From Halovibrio variabilis (GTDB lineage Bacteria > Pseudomonadota > Gammaproteobacteria > Pseudomonadales > Halomonadaceae): 64,000 nucleotides of DNA. The translations under genes and the position numbers were made by a program. Numbering within the stretch: the stretch's first letter is position 1; each line of letters opens with the position of its first letter. The notes beneath the pieces were generated by a model. The model ran no database searches. It was not told the DNA's origin and saw only the letters and a list, made by a program, of their open reading frames with translations. The stretch is taken from NCBI RefSeq assembly GCF_007991175.1, contig NZ_BJXV01000003.1:83578-147577 (forward strand). Reading direction: 5' to 3'. This document shows, in pieces, positions 45,717 through 54,892 of this stretch.

Positions 45717-46211
45717 TCAGGCTCGCTGAGACGCGCGGTGCCGCCAAAGTTTTAACACCAGCGCCATCACCAGCCAGGTCACCAGCGCGGCGATAACGTC
45801 GTCCAACACAATGCCAAAGCCGCCATGAACATACTCTGCCAAATGAATCGGTGGCGGCTTCAATCCATCGAAAAAGCGGTAGACAACGAATGCCAGCGCT
45901 ATCGCCGCTGGATGGCGCGCGGCGGCTAATCCGATAACCGCTAGCGGAAACGCCACATACTCATCAGCGACGATGCTGCCATGGTCCAATCCTTCGTTCC
46001 CTAAGCCTATATAATGCCACTCAGCGATGTGGCAAACCGGCACCGCCAGCACCAGCAGAACCGCCATGATAATTCCCTGGTGGCCTAGCGGCCGACTCAG
46101 CAGCCACCACGCCAACGGAATACCCAGCAGCGAGCCAAAGGTACCCGGTGCAATGGGCACTAGCCCCAGCCCAAAACCGGTGGCTAGCCAAAAATTGACC
46201 GTATCCAGCAT
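45717..46211 (-). CDS. pgpA: Phosphatidylglycerophosphatase A
   Basis: 164 residues with four hydrophobic segments. FGLGLVPIAPGTFGSLLGIP and the acidic motif DHGSIVADEYVAFPLAV identify PgpA, which removes phosphate from phosphatidylglycerophosphate to give phosphatidylglycerol in the inner membrane. It is not next to thiL/nusB, its usual place in gammaproteobacteria, so a second copy could exist. Its start overlaps the stop of the DUF533 gene by one base (TAATG). Confidence 0.93.
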   Translation of the reverse strand: MLDTVNFWLATGFGLGLVPIAPGTFGSLLGIPLAWWLLSRPLGHQGIIMAVLLVLAVPVCHIAEWHYIGLGNEGLDHGSIVADEYVAFPLAVIGLAAARHPAAIALAFVVYRFFDGLKPPPIHLAEYVHGGFGIVLDDVIAALVTWLVMALVLKLWRHRASQRA

Positions 46212-46960
46212 TAACCTGCCTGCTGCGCTTGGCGTTCAAGCTCATCGACCATCTCTTGGGGCAAGTTAAGCGCGCTGGCTAATTGATCCAGCCAGGCACG
46301 TTCCATGGGGTTTTGCTCATCGGTCACAGCCACGCTGATCAGGTACATTTCGCGGGCCGCTTGGGGGGAGTCTGCTTCGCGGGCCAGCGCCTGGGCATCC
46401 AGCGGTGCTTTTAGCTGCTGCTCTACCCAGTGATGCATCTCCTGATCGGCCCCTAGGGCGTCGATCTGCTCGGTAATCAGCGACTGCTCTTGCTCGTCAA
46501 TATGGCCATCGGCGCGGGCGGCCATGATCATTGCTTGCAACAATTCAAGACTGCGGCGCTCTTGGTATTCACCGCTCAGTGCGTCTACCTGCTCGCCCTC
46601 TGACGCGTTCGGGGTAGCATTTTGTTGGGAGCTGGCATTTTTACCCGCCTGAGAACTCTGCCACGCTTTCCATGCCAGCACGCCGACGCCGGCAATAGCG
46701 CCATATTTAAGCGCTTTGCCGCCCATTTTCCGGCCACGCTTGGAACCCACTAATAGGCCCATGGCACCGCCACCCAGCAGGCTTTTCAGATCAAAACCGC
46801 TAGAACCACTGCCTTGCTGGGCGCCTTGGCTGTTAGCGTTATTGCTGCCACCCAACTGGCGGGAAAGACCATCCAGCATGCCTTTTACGTCCACGCCGCT
46901 ACCTTTTTGGCTACCACCGGCTTGCTGCATAAGCTGCTGTAAAATCTTGCTTGCGTTCAT
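46211..46960 (-). CDS. DUF533/TerB-like inner-membrane protein (YebE-like)
   Basis: 249 residues. A low-complexity Gly/Ser/Gln/Asn-rich N-terminus (about 1-60) precedes a basic segment GSKRGRKMGGKALKYGAIAG with one hydrophobic helix, then a C-terminal TerB-like helical domain (about 130-245, ELLQAMIMAARADGHIDEQE). The order matches the DUF533/YebE family of unknown function, often linked to envelope stress. AGGAG lies 7 bases before the ATG. It is the first gene of a pair with pgpA. Confidence 0.85.
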   Translation of the reverse strand: MNASKILQQLMQQAGGSQKGSGVDVKGMLDGLSRQLGGSNNANSQGAQQGSGSSGFDLKSLLGGGAMGLLVGSKRGRKMGGKALKYGAIAGVGVLAWKAWQSSQAGKNASSQQNATPNASEGEQVDALSGEYQERRSLELLQAMIMAARADGHIDEQEQSLITEQIDALGADQEMHHWVEQQLKAPLDAQALAREADSPQAAREMYLISVAVTDEQNPMERAWLDQLASALNLPQEMVDELERQAQQAG

Positions 46961-47039
46961 CCTTGCACTCCTAAGTATTGATTATTTGTGGCTCTGCGTA
47001 ACTCAGTGTGGAATTAACTCTGCCAGCATGATGGTGGCT

Positions 47040-47160
47040 CCTGTGGGAGGGAGCTTCAGCTCGCGAATGTTTGGGCTACTAGCATGATGAAACCAAGGGA
47101 GTGCCTGCGGCACCCTTCGCCGAAGTGTCGGACCACCGCTGAAGCGGCCTCCCACAACAG
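47040..47160. repeat. REP/BIME-like inverted repeat pair
   Basis: In the 333-bp gap before sbcC, CTGTGGGAGGGAGCTTCAGC (from 47041) and the inverted GAAGCGGCCTCCCACAACAG (ending 47160) face each other. Each has an internal dyad (GAGCTTCAGCTC; CCGCTGAAGCGG). This is the design of pseudomonad-type REP elements in inverted pairs. The rest of the gap (47161-47293) shows nothing I can name. Confidence 0.7.
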
Positions 47161-47293
47161 ATAGCTGGCTTAGTGGTTGTAATCTGAACCGTGAGATACA
47201 AAATAGCTAATGAATATTAAGTCCACTTGAAGTGACGAAGAACCTATAAAACATGCTGTATGAACGCAACATGAATTAATCCCACGTCAGCCG

Positions 47294-50200
47294 TCAAAGC
47301 AGTGCGCCCTTCACTTCCACCGTGCTGCCCTGGCGGCTGGTGCGCACTTCTAAACGGACTGGCATTTGCTCTTTGAGTTCGCTGACGTGGGAAATAATTC
47401 CGATCATGCGGCCGCCCATTTGCAGCTCGCTAAGCATGGCGATGGCTTGATCCAGGGCATCCTGATCAAGACTGCCAAAGCCTTCATCGATAAATAGCGT
47501 ATCCAAGGTGATGCCGCCCGCGTACGCCTGCACCACATCCGAAAGCCCCAGCGCCAGCGCCAGCGCCGCCATAAACGACTCACCGCCGGAAAGCGTCGCG
47601 ACGGGGCGGTTTTTGCCGGTGTAGGTATCGGCTACATCAAGCTCCAGGCCCGAGGCTTTATTGCCCTTGGACGGATCCTCCCGACGCACTAACTGATAGC
47701 GCCCACGGCTCATGCGCACCAGCCGCTCCGACGCTTGAATCAGCACGTCGTCCAGCAGCACGCCAAGCACAAAGCGCTGCAGGCTGATGCGGTGCCCGGT
47801 GCGGCCATTGGCAACCTCGCTGAGCGTGCCCCACAGCTGGTACTGGGCTTCAAGCTCGGCCTGAGCGGCGTGGGCAGTGGCGAGTTTTTGGCGAATAGCG
47901 TGCAGCGTTTTTAACCGCCCATCCAGCCCCCGCCATGTCTCTAACTGAGCATTTTCTGCCGCTTGCGCGTCCTCGGCCTGGGTATTGAGCGCGGCGATAT
48001 CCGGCGGCGTTTTTTCCGCGAGCTGAGTTTGGTAATTCTGCAACGCCCCCTCAAGCTCGGCCAAGCGGCGTTGGTACACCTCTAGCTGCTGGGTGAGGTC
48101 TTGCCGCTGGGCGTCGTCCAACTGGGCCGCCTGAAACGCCGCCTCGTCGTCGAAGGGGCTTTGCTGCAGCGCTGTTTGCCACGCCGTTTGCGCTTGTTCT
48201 AGCGCCTGTTCGCTGCGCTCGACGCGCTCGCTTGCGCCACGCAGTTGCTCTTCCGCCCGCGCCCGTTGGGTTTGGCTGGTCGACAGCCCCTGCTGGGCAC
48301 TTTCCCAGGCTTTTTCAATCTGCGCGATCTGGCGTTCCAGCTCGGCGAGGGTGTGACGCATGGCCTCTGAGTCGCGGGCATCATCAGGCAACGCTTGGCT
48401 CAGCTGGTCGCGCTGGCTCTCTAGGCGAAGGGCGTCTTCTTTGGCCTTCTCAACGGTAGGGCGCTGGGCTTTAAGCTGTTTGTCCAGGGTTGCCCATTCA
48501 CGGCGCAGCCCATCGCGGGCAGTGGTTTGCTGGCTAATCTCACGCTCAACGCTTTGCCGTCGCTGCACTTGGCGGCGCAAGTCTTCACAGGCGTTTTGCA
48601 GCTCGCTTAACGGCTGGGTCGCCCATTCGGCTAACTGCTGACCAAGGCGCTGCACCTGCTGTGCGTTGTACTCGATCTGTTGCGCAAGCGTCTGGTGCTG
48701 GCGCTCAGCCGCTTGCCGCGCTTGGCGGGCTTTTTCTAGTGCTGAGCGGGCTTTTTCAACCTGCGCCTGAGTGACCACGTCGGTACTACTTGCCGCGGGG
48801 GTGGGATGCTCCAGGCTGCCGCACACCGGGCAAGGGGCATCCTGCTCAAGGGTCAGCGCTAACAGCGCGGCCTGGCTCTGATGCCAGTGCATCTCCTGCT
48901 CAGTGGCGTGACGTTGCGCCTGGTCGGCTTCTTCTTGACGGCGACTCAATGCTTGGGTTGCCTGCTGTTGCTGGCTGTCCAGCTCACGCCTGTGTTGGCT
49001 TAAATTATCCAGCTCTTGGCGCTGGGTAAGCAGGCTTTCATGGCGGCTGAGTTCAGCGGGGGCGCTGGCCAGCTGCTGAAACTCCGTTTGTAAGCGCTCC
49101 AGCGTAACGCCGATGGCTTCGCCCTGTTGGCGAATGTGCTCTAACTGCTCCTCATCACGTTTGAGCGCACTATCGGCCTGTTGCCAAGCGCTATGGGCGG
49201 TTTGAAAGCGCGCCTGTAACTCGCTTAACTGTTGGCCTTGTTGAATAAACTCGCTTAGCTGGCGGTGCCGCTCACGCAGCGCGGGAACTTCCGCCTGGCG
49301 CTCCCGGGCCGCTTCCCAGGTGTGCTGCGCCTGTTCGGCGCTCGCGCGCTGGCTGGTTAACGCGGCTTGCGCCTGCTGGTGATCGGCTTGGGCGGTGGTC
49401 AACGCTTGCCGTGCTTGCGCGAGAGCCGTGCTCTGGGGGGCCAGCGCCTGGGCGTGGTCACTTTGCGCTAGACGCGCCTTAGTGTTTTCTATGTGAGCGT
49501 GCTGCTCTACATGGCGGGCTTTATCTGCGGCTAGCGTATCGCGGGCTTCAAATTGGCGCTGCAGCGCCAGCGCCTCATCGCGCTGTTTTTCGGCGCCACG
49601 GCGCGCTCGCTGTGCGGTTTCAAAGCCTTGCCGCGCCTGCTCCACCTGAGGCGTCAGTGCTTCCAGCTCTTGCGCTAACGCGGATTCGCTTTCCAGCTCA
49701 CCACCGGCGAGAATGCCGCTGATATGCTGGCGATGATCTTTCACTGCCCGCTCGATTTGGTTGGCCTGGGTACGCAATTGCTCTTCGATACGCTGGAAAA
49801 TCTGCGTTTGAAACAGCTGGGAAAATATTTTTTCGCGGTCTTTTGAGTCTGCCATCAGCAGCTCACGAAATTGGCCCTGGGGTAGCACCATCACCTGGCG
49901 AAACTGATCAGCGTTGAGCCCGATCAAGCGTTGCAGTTCAGCGGTTGCGTCAATCACACTCTTGGCGACGAGACATTCACCCGTCTCACCTAACGCTGTC
50001 ATTCGCCATAGCTGGGCTTCAGCATTATGGGTGGTAGTGCCTTCGCCGCGGGCCTTGGGGCGCTCCTGCTGGGGCACGCGGCGCACCCGGTAATCGACGC
50101 CGCGCAGGCGAAAATCCAGCGTGACATCGGTTAGCAGCGCGGCATCGGCCTGATCGCAGCGCATCTGAGAGCCGGTGCGTTCATCGCCCGTGGTCTGGCC

Positions 50201-50359
50201 GTACAGGGCAAAGCAGATCGCATCGAGAATCGAGCTTTTACCCGCCCCAGTGGGGCCATTAATTAAAAACAGCGGGCTTCTGCCCAGCGCGGTGAAATCA
50301 ATCGTTTCGCTGCCCGCGAAGGGCCCAAACGCCTGCATGGTAAGGGTTAACGGCGTCAT
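47294..50359 (-). CDS. sbcC: Exonuclease SbcC subunit
   Basis: 1021 residues, SMC/Rad50-like ATPase. Walker A is GPTGAGKSSILDAI near residue 35; a long glutamine/alanine-rich coiled coil follows, with the zinc hook CPVCGSLEHP near residue 510 at its middle; the C-terminus has LSGGESFMAALALALGL and LFIDEGFGSLD. With SbcD it forms an ATP-dependent nuclease that cleaves DNA hairpins and blocked ends. Its start overlaps sbcD by 4 bp. Confidence 0.96.
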   Translation of the reverse strand: MTPLTLTMQAFGPFAGSETIDFTALGRSPLFLINGPTGAGKSSILDAICFALYGQTTGDERTGSQMRCDQADAALLTDVTLDFRLRGVDYRVRRVPQQERPKARGEGTTTHNAEAQLWRMTALGETGECLVAKSVIDATAELQRLIGLNADQFRQVMVLPQGQFRELLMADSKDREKIFSQLFQTQIFQRIEEQLRTQANQIERAVKDHRQHISGILAGGELESESALAQELEALTPQVEQARQGFETAQRARRGAEKQRDEALALQRQFEARDTLAADKARHVEQHAHIENTKARLAQSDHAQALAPQSTALAQARQALTTAQADHQQAQAALTSQRASAEQAQHTWEAARERQAEVPALRERHRQLSEFIQQGQQLSELQARFQTAHSAWQQADSALKRDEEQLEHIRQQGEAIGVTLERLQTEFQQLASAPAELSRHESLLTQRQELDNLSQHRRELDSQQQQATQALSRRQEEADQAQRHATEQEMHWHQSQAALLALTLEQDAPCPVCGSLEHPTPAASSTDVVTQAQVEKARSALEKARQARQAAERQHQTLAQQIEYNAQQVQRLGQQLAEWATQPLSELQNACEDLRRQVQRRQSVEREISQQTTARDGLRREWATLDKQLKAQRPTVEKAKEDALRLESQRDQLSQALPDDARDSEAMRHTLAELERQIAQIEKAWESAQQGLSTSQTQRARAEEQLRGASERVERSEQALEQAQTAWQTALQQSPFDDEAAFQAAQLDDAQRQDLTQQLEVYQRRLAELEGALQNYQTQLAEKTPPDIAALNTQAEDAQAAENAQLETWRGLDGRLKTLHAIRQKLATAHAAQAELEAQYQLWGTLSEVANGRTGHRISLQRFVLGVLLDDVLIQASERLVRMSRGRYQLVRREDPSKGNKASGLELDVADTYTGKNRPVATLSGGESFMAALALALGLSDVVQAYAGGITLDTLFIDEGFGSLDQDALDQAIAMLSELQMGGRMIGIISHVSELKEQMPVRLEVRTSRQGSTVEVKGALL

Positions 50360-51501
50360 TGCTGGGTCTCTTCGCGCTGCAGTTGGTTAATGAGCGCCGC
50401 CATGCTGCGGGCCTGCTCGTCGCTCATGGCTTCCCCGCTGGTTTGCTCGAAGAAGTCGCTAAACATGTCCAGTGTATCAAAGCGCGGCCGGTCACGATCC
50501 AGCTGCTGAGTGCCCCGAGCCTCTAGCATGCCGGGTTTTTCCAGGTGCAACACGTTGGGGTAGACCTCGCGCAGCTTGCCCATAGGATCGAGAATGGCGT
50601 GGCGATCAGTCAGCCGCACCAGTAGGTAATCGTCGGCGTTGGCATCCGTTTTACCCTGGTCGATAAGCGCGGCTATCTCGCCCTCCAATACGCGCACTTC
50701 GCGATGGGGGGTCAGCGGGATCTGTTCAATCTGAGTGACGCCGGACGCCTCAATATCCACCAGCGTTACGCCTTTGCGCTGGCTGGCTTCGGAAAAGCTG
50801 TACTTGAGTAGCGAGCCGCTGTAACGAATATGCTCGCCGCCGCGGTATTGGGGGCCGTGCAGGTGCCCCAGCGCCACGTAGTCAAAGTGTTGCATGGGTT
50901 CCCAGGCGACGCTTTCAGCCCCGCCTAGGGTCAGCGGGCGCTCAGAGTCTGAAGCGCTGCCGCCATCTACAAAGCAGTGGCTCATCAGCACGGTGGGCCG
51001 CTTTGGGTGGCGCTGCTCTTGGATGCGCTCGACCAAATAGCGGTGGGCGCCGTCAAAATCGCGCACATCCGCATTAAACTGGCTACGCACGTGTTCGGGG
51101 TCTGCGTAAGGGATGCCAAACACATCGACTTCTACGCCCTTAATAGTCAACGTGACAGGGGTTGCAAACGCGGCCAGATCGGAAAGAATATGCAGCCCGG
51201 ACTGGCGCAAGTGACGGGCGCCAAAACGCAGCCGCGCCGCACCGTCGTGGTTACCTGAGATCATGATCACCGGCAGCTTGCGCTCCTCGCAGAGCGCGTG
51301 GAGCACCTCGTCCAGCAGTGTTACCGCCGCCGAGGGCGGCACCGAGCGATCAAAAATATCACCCGCGATCAACACTGCATCAACGGCCTCACGGTCGATG
51401 ATCGCGATCAGCTGGTTGAGCACATGGCGCTGATCTTCCAACAGCGAGAGGTTATGAAACAGCCTGCCTAAGTGCCAGTCGGCGGTGTGAAGTAGACGCA
51501 T
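50356..51501 (-). CDS. sbcD: Exonuclease SbcD subunit
   Basis: 381 residues from the ATG at 51501. The frame is open to 51648, but the family starts at MRLLHTADWHLGRLFHNLSL and the extra codons include a terminator hairpin. Phosphoesterase motifs: HTADWHLG, IAGDIFDRS, MISGNHDG and MSHCFVDG. It is the Mn2+-dependent nuclease subunit (Mre11-like) of SbcCD. It is transcribed with sbcC. Confidence 0.96.
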   Translation of the reverse strand: MRLLHTADWHLGRLFHNLSLLEDQRHVLNQLIAIIDREAVDAVLIAGDIFDRSVPPSAAVTLLDEVLHALCEERKLPVIMISGNHDGAARLRFGARHLRQSGLHILSDLAAFATPVTLTIKGVEVDVFGIPYADPEHVRSQFNADVRDFDGAHRYLVERIQEQRHPKRPTVLMSHCFVDGGSASDSERPLTLGGAESVAWEPMQHFDYVALGHLHGPQYRGGEHIRYSGSLLKYSFSEASQRKGVTLVDIEASGVTQIEQIPLTPHREVRVLEGEIAALIDQGKTDANADDYLLVRLTDRHAILDPMGKLREVYPNVLHLEKPGMLEARGTQQLDRDRPRFDTLDMFSDFFEQTSGEAMSDEQARSMAALINQLQREETQQ

Positions 51502-51592
51502 AACAAGCTCAACAAAAATGGTGTGGCGCCATGATAACAACCCAGCAGGCCCTCTACCCACAAAACGCCACCGACCTAGATAATCGACCTGC

Positions 51593-51618
51593 AAAAAGCC
51601 CCGCTCTATGGCGGGGCT
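51593..51618 (-). terminator. Terminator of the DASS carrier gene
   Basis: A perfect 8-bp stem AGCCCCGC (51597-51604) and GCGGGGCT (51611-51618); on the leftward strand five T (51593-51597) follow. It lies about 37 bp after the carrier stop codon and separates it from sbcD. Confidence 0.85.
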
Positions 51619-51654
51619 AATCGTTTTTCTCCGAAGGCTCTGGCTCAACAGCCT

Positions 51655-53301
51655 CTAGCGGCGGAAGGCGTCGGGATACGTGGTTAAATCAACCCCCCAC
51701 ATGAGTGGCAGCATAAAATACACCGCCGCCACAATCAGCAGCATGGCGATGATGTTGAGCCAGAAGCCGGTGCGCACCATCTCAATGATTTTGATCTTGC
51801 CGGTCGCAAAGATAATCGCATTGGGCGGCGTGCCTACCGGTAGCATAAAGGCGCAGTTGGCGGCCATGGCCGCGGGCACCATCAGCACGAAGGGGTGGAC
51901 GTCCAGCGCCAGCGCCAGCGATGCCAATACCGGTAGAATCATGGTGGCCGTGGCGGTATTGGAGGTAATTTCGGTTAAGAACAGCACCATGCCGCTCGCC
52001 AGCAGAATGACCAGCAGGAAGTTGACGCCTTCCAGCACGCTCATCTGCCCGCCGATCCACTCCGCCAGACCGGATGAACCAAAGCCTGCGGCAATCGCCA
52101 AGCCACCGCCGAACAGCAGCAAAATCCCCCAAGGTACATCTTTGGCGATATCCCAGCCCAACAGGCAGCCACCTTTGTTTTTGGCAGGGATCAAAAACAG
52201 TAGCAACGCGGCGACAATCGCGATCATGGTGTCGTTAATGCCAGGGATATTAATGATCTGCCCTTGCCATAAAAACGACCGGGTAATCCACATAAAGGCC
52301 GCGAACAGGAAAACAGCCAGCACCGCTTTCTCTTCAAAACTGGTTGAACCTAAAGCGTCTTTCTCTTTGTTAATCAGCTCCTTCCCACCCGGCAGATGGC
52401 TAAATTTAACCGGGAAAAAAACCCGCGTCAGTAGCAACCAAGCGCTAAACAACAGCACGACGACAACCGGAAAGGCAAACACCATCCACCCGGCGAAGGA
52501 AATTTCAACGCCAAATAGCTCGTTGACGATGGCGGCGAGAATAATATTCGGCGGCGTACCAATCAGCGTGCCCAAGCCGCCAATGGTGCCGCCGTAGCCG
52601 ATACCAAAAATGAGCGCTTTGCTGAATTTGTCAATTTCGGCACTGTGATCGCCATCACTTTTAGCCAGCTCCTGGCTAACCTGGTACACAATAGCGGTAC
52701 CAATGGGTAGCATCATCATGACGGAGGCGGTGTTGGAGACCCACATCGACAAAAAGCCGGTCGCGGCCATAAAGCCAAACACGATGCTGTTAATACTGGT
52801 GCCTAGTACGGCGATAATCGACAGCGCGATACGCTTGTGTAAATCCCACTTTTCCATCGCCAGGGCAATCATAAAACCGCCCAAAAACAAGAAAATAATC
52901 GGATTGCCGTAAGCGGCGGTCACCGCACGCCCATCCAGCGCGCCGGTAATGGGCAACAGCACGATCGGCAACAGCGAGGTGACGGGAATGGGGATGGCTT
53001 CAGTGATCCACCACACCGCGACCCATAAGGTAGTGGCCAGCACCATGCGCCCTTCAACACTCAAGTCTTCAGGGTGAAAAAACAGCGCGACCAAGGCGAA
53101 CAGCAGCGGCCCAAGCAGTAAACCAATTTTCTGCGGCGTGGTGTAAGCAGGCGGTTTGGGCTCGCGAGGCTCGCGCTGTTGGGTTGCCGCCGCTGCATTA
53201 GCGGCACCGCCGGTGGGCAACGCGCACATTAATAACTTTTTAGCTTGGTAATGGGAGCCCCATAGCTGGCCCCATGCCGTCATCAGGGTAGTTTTATCCA
53301 T
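51655..53301 (-). CDS. DASS/SLC13 family sodium:dicarboxylate-type symporter
   Basis: 548 residues with about 11-12 hydrophobic segments after a hydrophilic N-terminal stretch of about 55 residues. The two SNT motifs of the family are present: MWVSNTASVMMMLPIG and EITSNTATATMILPVL; GTLIGTPPNIILAAIV and LPVGTPPNAIIFATG are the linked glycine-proline loops. It should import C4-dicarboxylates or related anions with Na+. No strong ribosome site supports the first ATG; later starts in the N-terminal stretch are possible. Confidence 0.9.
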   Translation of the reverse strand: MDKTTLMTAWGQLWGSHYQAKKLLMCALPTGGAANAAAATQQREPREPKPPAYTTPQKIGLLLGPLLFALVALFFHPEDLSVEGRMVLATTLWVAVWWITEAIPIPVTSLLPIVLLPITGALDGRAVTAAYGNPIIFLFLGGFMIALAMEKWDLHKRIALSIIAVLGTSINSIVFGFMAATGFLSMWVSNTASVMMMLPIGTAIVYQVSQELAKSDGDHSAEIDKFSKALIFGIGYGGTIGGLGTLIGTPPNIILAAIVNELFGVEISFAGWMVFAFPVVVVLLFSAWLLLTRVFFPVKFSHLPGGKELINKEKDALGSTSFEEKAVLAVFLFAAFMWITRSFLWQGQIINIPGINDTMIAIVAALLLFLIPAKNKGGCLLGWDIAKDVPWGILLLFGGGLAIAAGFGSSGLAEWIGGQMSVLEGVNFLLVILLASGMVLFLTEITSNTATATMILPVLASLALALDVHPFVLMVPAAMAANCAFMLPVGTPPNAIIFATGKIKIIEMVRTGFWLNIIAMLLIVAAVYFMLPLMWGVDLTTYPDAFRR

Positions 53302-53564
53302 GTAATTAGCGTCGCTTACGGTGGTATGAACGATGAGATGTGAAGGATGAACGCATTGGCAGCAGTCCCCTTACGCGCAGTACTGGTACTCTTTTGGCGC
53401 CCTTTATTAACTGCTATCAGCCATTAGTCCAGTTATTTGCCCATTATTGCCACCAAAGTCTAACAACTTTAGTTGTAATTATTAACTGCCTTTAAACACC
53501 CACGTAAAATACCTGGCGCGTACGCTTGCGCGCACCATTGCCAACCCGTGATAAGGAGAATAGC

Positions 53565-54194
53565 GTGCTTGATCGCTGGACAATGCCATTGACCCATCGC
53601 CCCCTCAAACGACTCGCGCAGCCGCTGCATCGGCTCCAAATCACTCCCGACCAGGTGACCCTAGGCGCTTTTTTGATCGGTATGATGGCACTACCGCTGT
53701 TGGCATGGGAGCAGTATGGGCTCGCCCTAGTGGTGATTGTGCTAAACCGCCTGGGTGACGGCGTAGACGGTGCGTTGGCACGGTTAAGTGGCCAAACTAG
53801 CGATGCAGGCGGCTTTCTTGATATTGGCCTCGATTTTGTTTTCTACGCCGCCGTGGTGCTTGGCTTTGCACTGGCCAACCCTGAGCAGAATGCCCTCGCG
53901 GCTTGCCTGCTGCTGTTTGCATTTATCGGCACCGGCACGTCGTTTCTGGCCTTTGCCATTGCCGCTAAACAGCAAGCGATAGAACGGCCTAACTTTCCCA
54001 ACAAGGCGTTCTACTATTTAGAAGGCTTAACCGAAGGCACTGAAACCGTGCTGGCGCTGGTGATTTTCTGTCTATTGCCTAACCACTTCCCGACGCTTGC
54101 GACGTTATTTGCGATTGCTTGTCTGATGACGGTGGCGACGCGACTATGGGGTGGCTACTGGACACTGCGCAGGCATATGGCGGACGCCGAGTAG
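53565..54194 (+). CDS. CDP-alcohol phosphatidyltransferase family enzyme
   Basis: 209 residues from the GTG at 53565, which has AAGGAG six bases upstream; codons before that are unsupported. About five to six hydrophobic segments. The family motif D-G-x2-A-R-x8-G-x3-D-x3-D is seen in GDGVDGALARLSG and GGFLDIGLDFVFYA. It joins a CDP-diacylglycerol to an alcohol in the inner membrane; the alcohol is not predictable. A 14-base dyad ACAACT/AGTTGT lies in the spacer at 53463-53476. Confidence 0.87.
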   Translation: MLDRWTMPLTHRPLKRLAQPLHRLQITPDQVTLGAFLIGMMALPLLAWEQYGLALVVIVLNRLGDGVDGALARLSGQTSDAGGFLDIGLDFVFYAAVVLGFALANPEQNALAACLLLFAFIGTGTSFLAFAIAAKQQAIERPNFPNKAFYYLEGLTEGTETVLALVIFCLLPNHFPTLATLFAIACLMTVATRLWGGYWTLRRHMADAE

Positions 54195-54336
54195 TCGTTC
54201 AAACCGCTCTTTTTTGGTAGTTGCTTCTCACTGACGGCTATATTAGGCTCAGTTCGGTACGTCTTTTGATGTACCCTTTCAAATTTAGGCGGTCTTTTGA
54301 CGCAAATCGCCGTTCGCAATCACAAGGAGTCGTGAT

Positions 54337-54630
54337 ATGCATAGCAAAACGCACACTGGCCTTTCCCAGGCGGGTCTTCATATTGCCATTCAAGATATCA
54401 AGGACGAGCTATTCGACACCCCCGAGTGTGATTATGCCATTGTCCAACTGCTTATCCGCTGCGGCCAATCTGAAGACGCCGAGCAACTGCTGGATGAGAT
54501 GCTGATGAAATGGGGCACTTCCCCTGACGTCCTGGCGTTAACGCAGCGCGGTTATTCAGAGATAGGGGTCACGGCTCTTTACCCTTCAGATAAAACCACC
54601 CCAGCGGCCCTCGGTGCCGTAGCGACTTAA
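54337..54630 (+). CDS. Hypothetical protein, 97 aa
   Basis: 97 residues, soluble. AAGGAG seven bases before the ATG and a strong terminator after the stop support a real gene. The middle (IVQLLIRCGQSEDAEQLLDE, then MLMKWGTSPD) is helical and recalls a single tetratricopeptide-like hairpin, but I do not recognise a family. Confidence 0.7.
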   Translation: MHSKTHTGLSQAGLHIAIQDIKDELFDTPECDYAIVQLLIRCGQSEDAEQLLDEMLMKWGTSPDVLALTQRGYSEIGVTALYPSDKTTPAALGAVAT

Positions 54631-54683
54631 TCGGCTAACTCAGCGCGTCGGCTAAACCGCCAGTGCCAAAAGCAGCCTCAATT

Positions 54684-54720
54684 AATGCCCCTGCCGACTC
54701 ATACGGCAGGGGCATTTTTA
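54684..54720 (+). terminator. Strong rho-independent terminator
   Basis: A perfect 13-bp stem AATGCCCCTGCCG (54684-54696) and CGGCAGGGGCATT (54704-54716) with a 7-base loop and a T run on the right. It ends the transcript of the 97-residue gene. Confidence 0.9.
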
Positions 54721-54892
54721 GTGAATAAAATCAGTGTTTCGTCAATAACCCTCGAAAAATAGCGCGCTCATCGACTAGGCAAATATCAGCGACACGGAGG
54801 AGAGCAGCAGCTGATAGAATACCGCCCCTTTCAGGCGCGTTGTGGCCCCTCGCTACAACGCTACCCACTTTCTACTACCTGAGAGTTGCGCA

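Noticed and set aside
51680..52597. A 305-codon rightward frame opposite the DASS carrier
   Set aside because: It mirrors the codon pattern of the real membrane protein gene and has no ribosome site or family motif.
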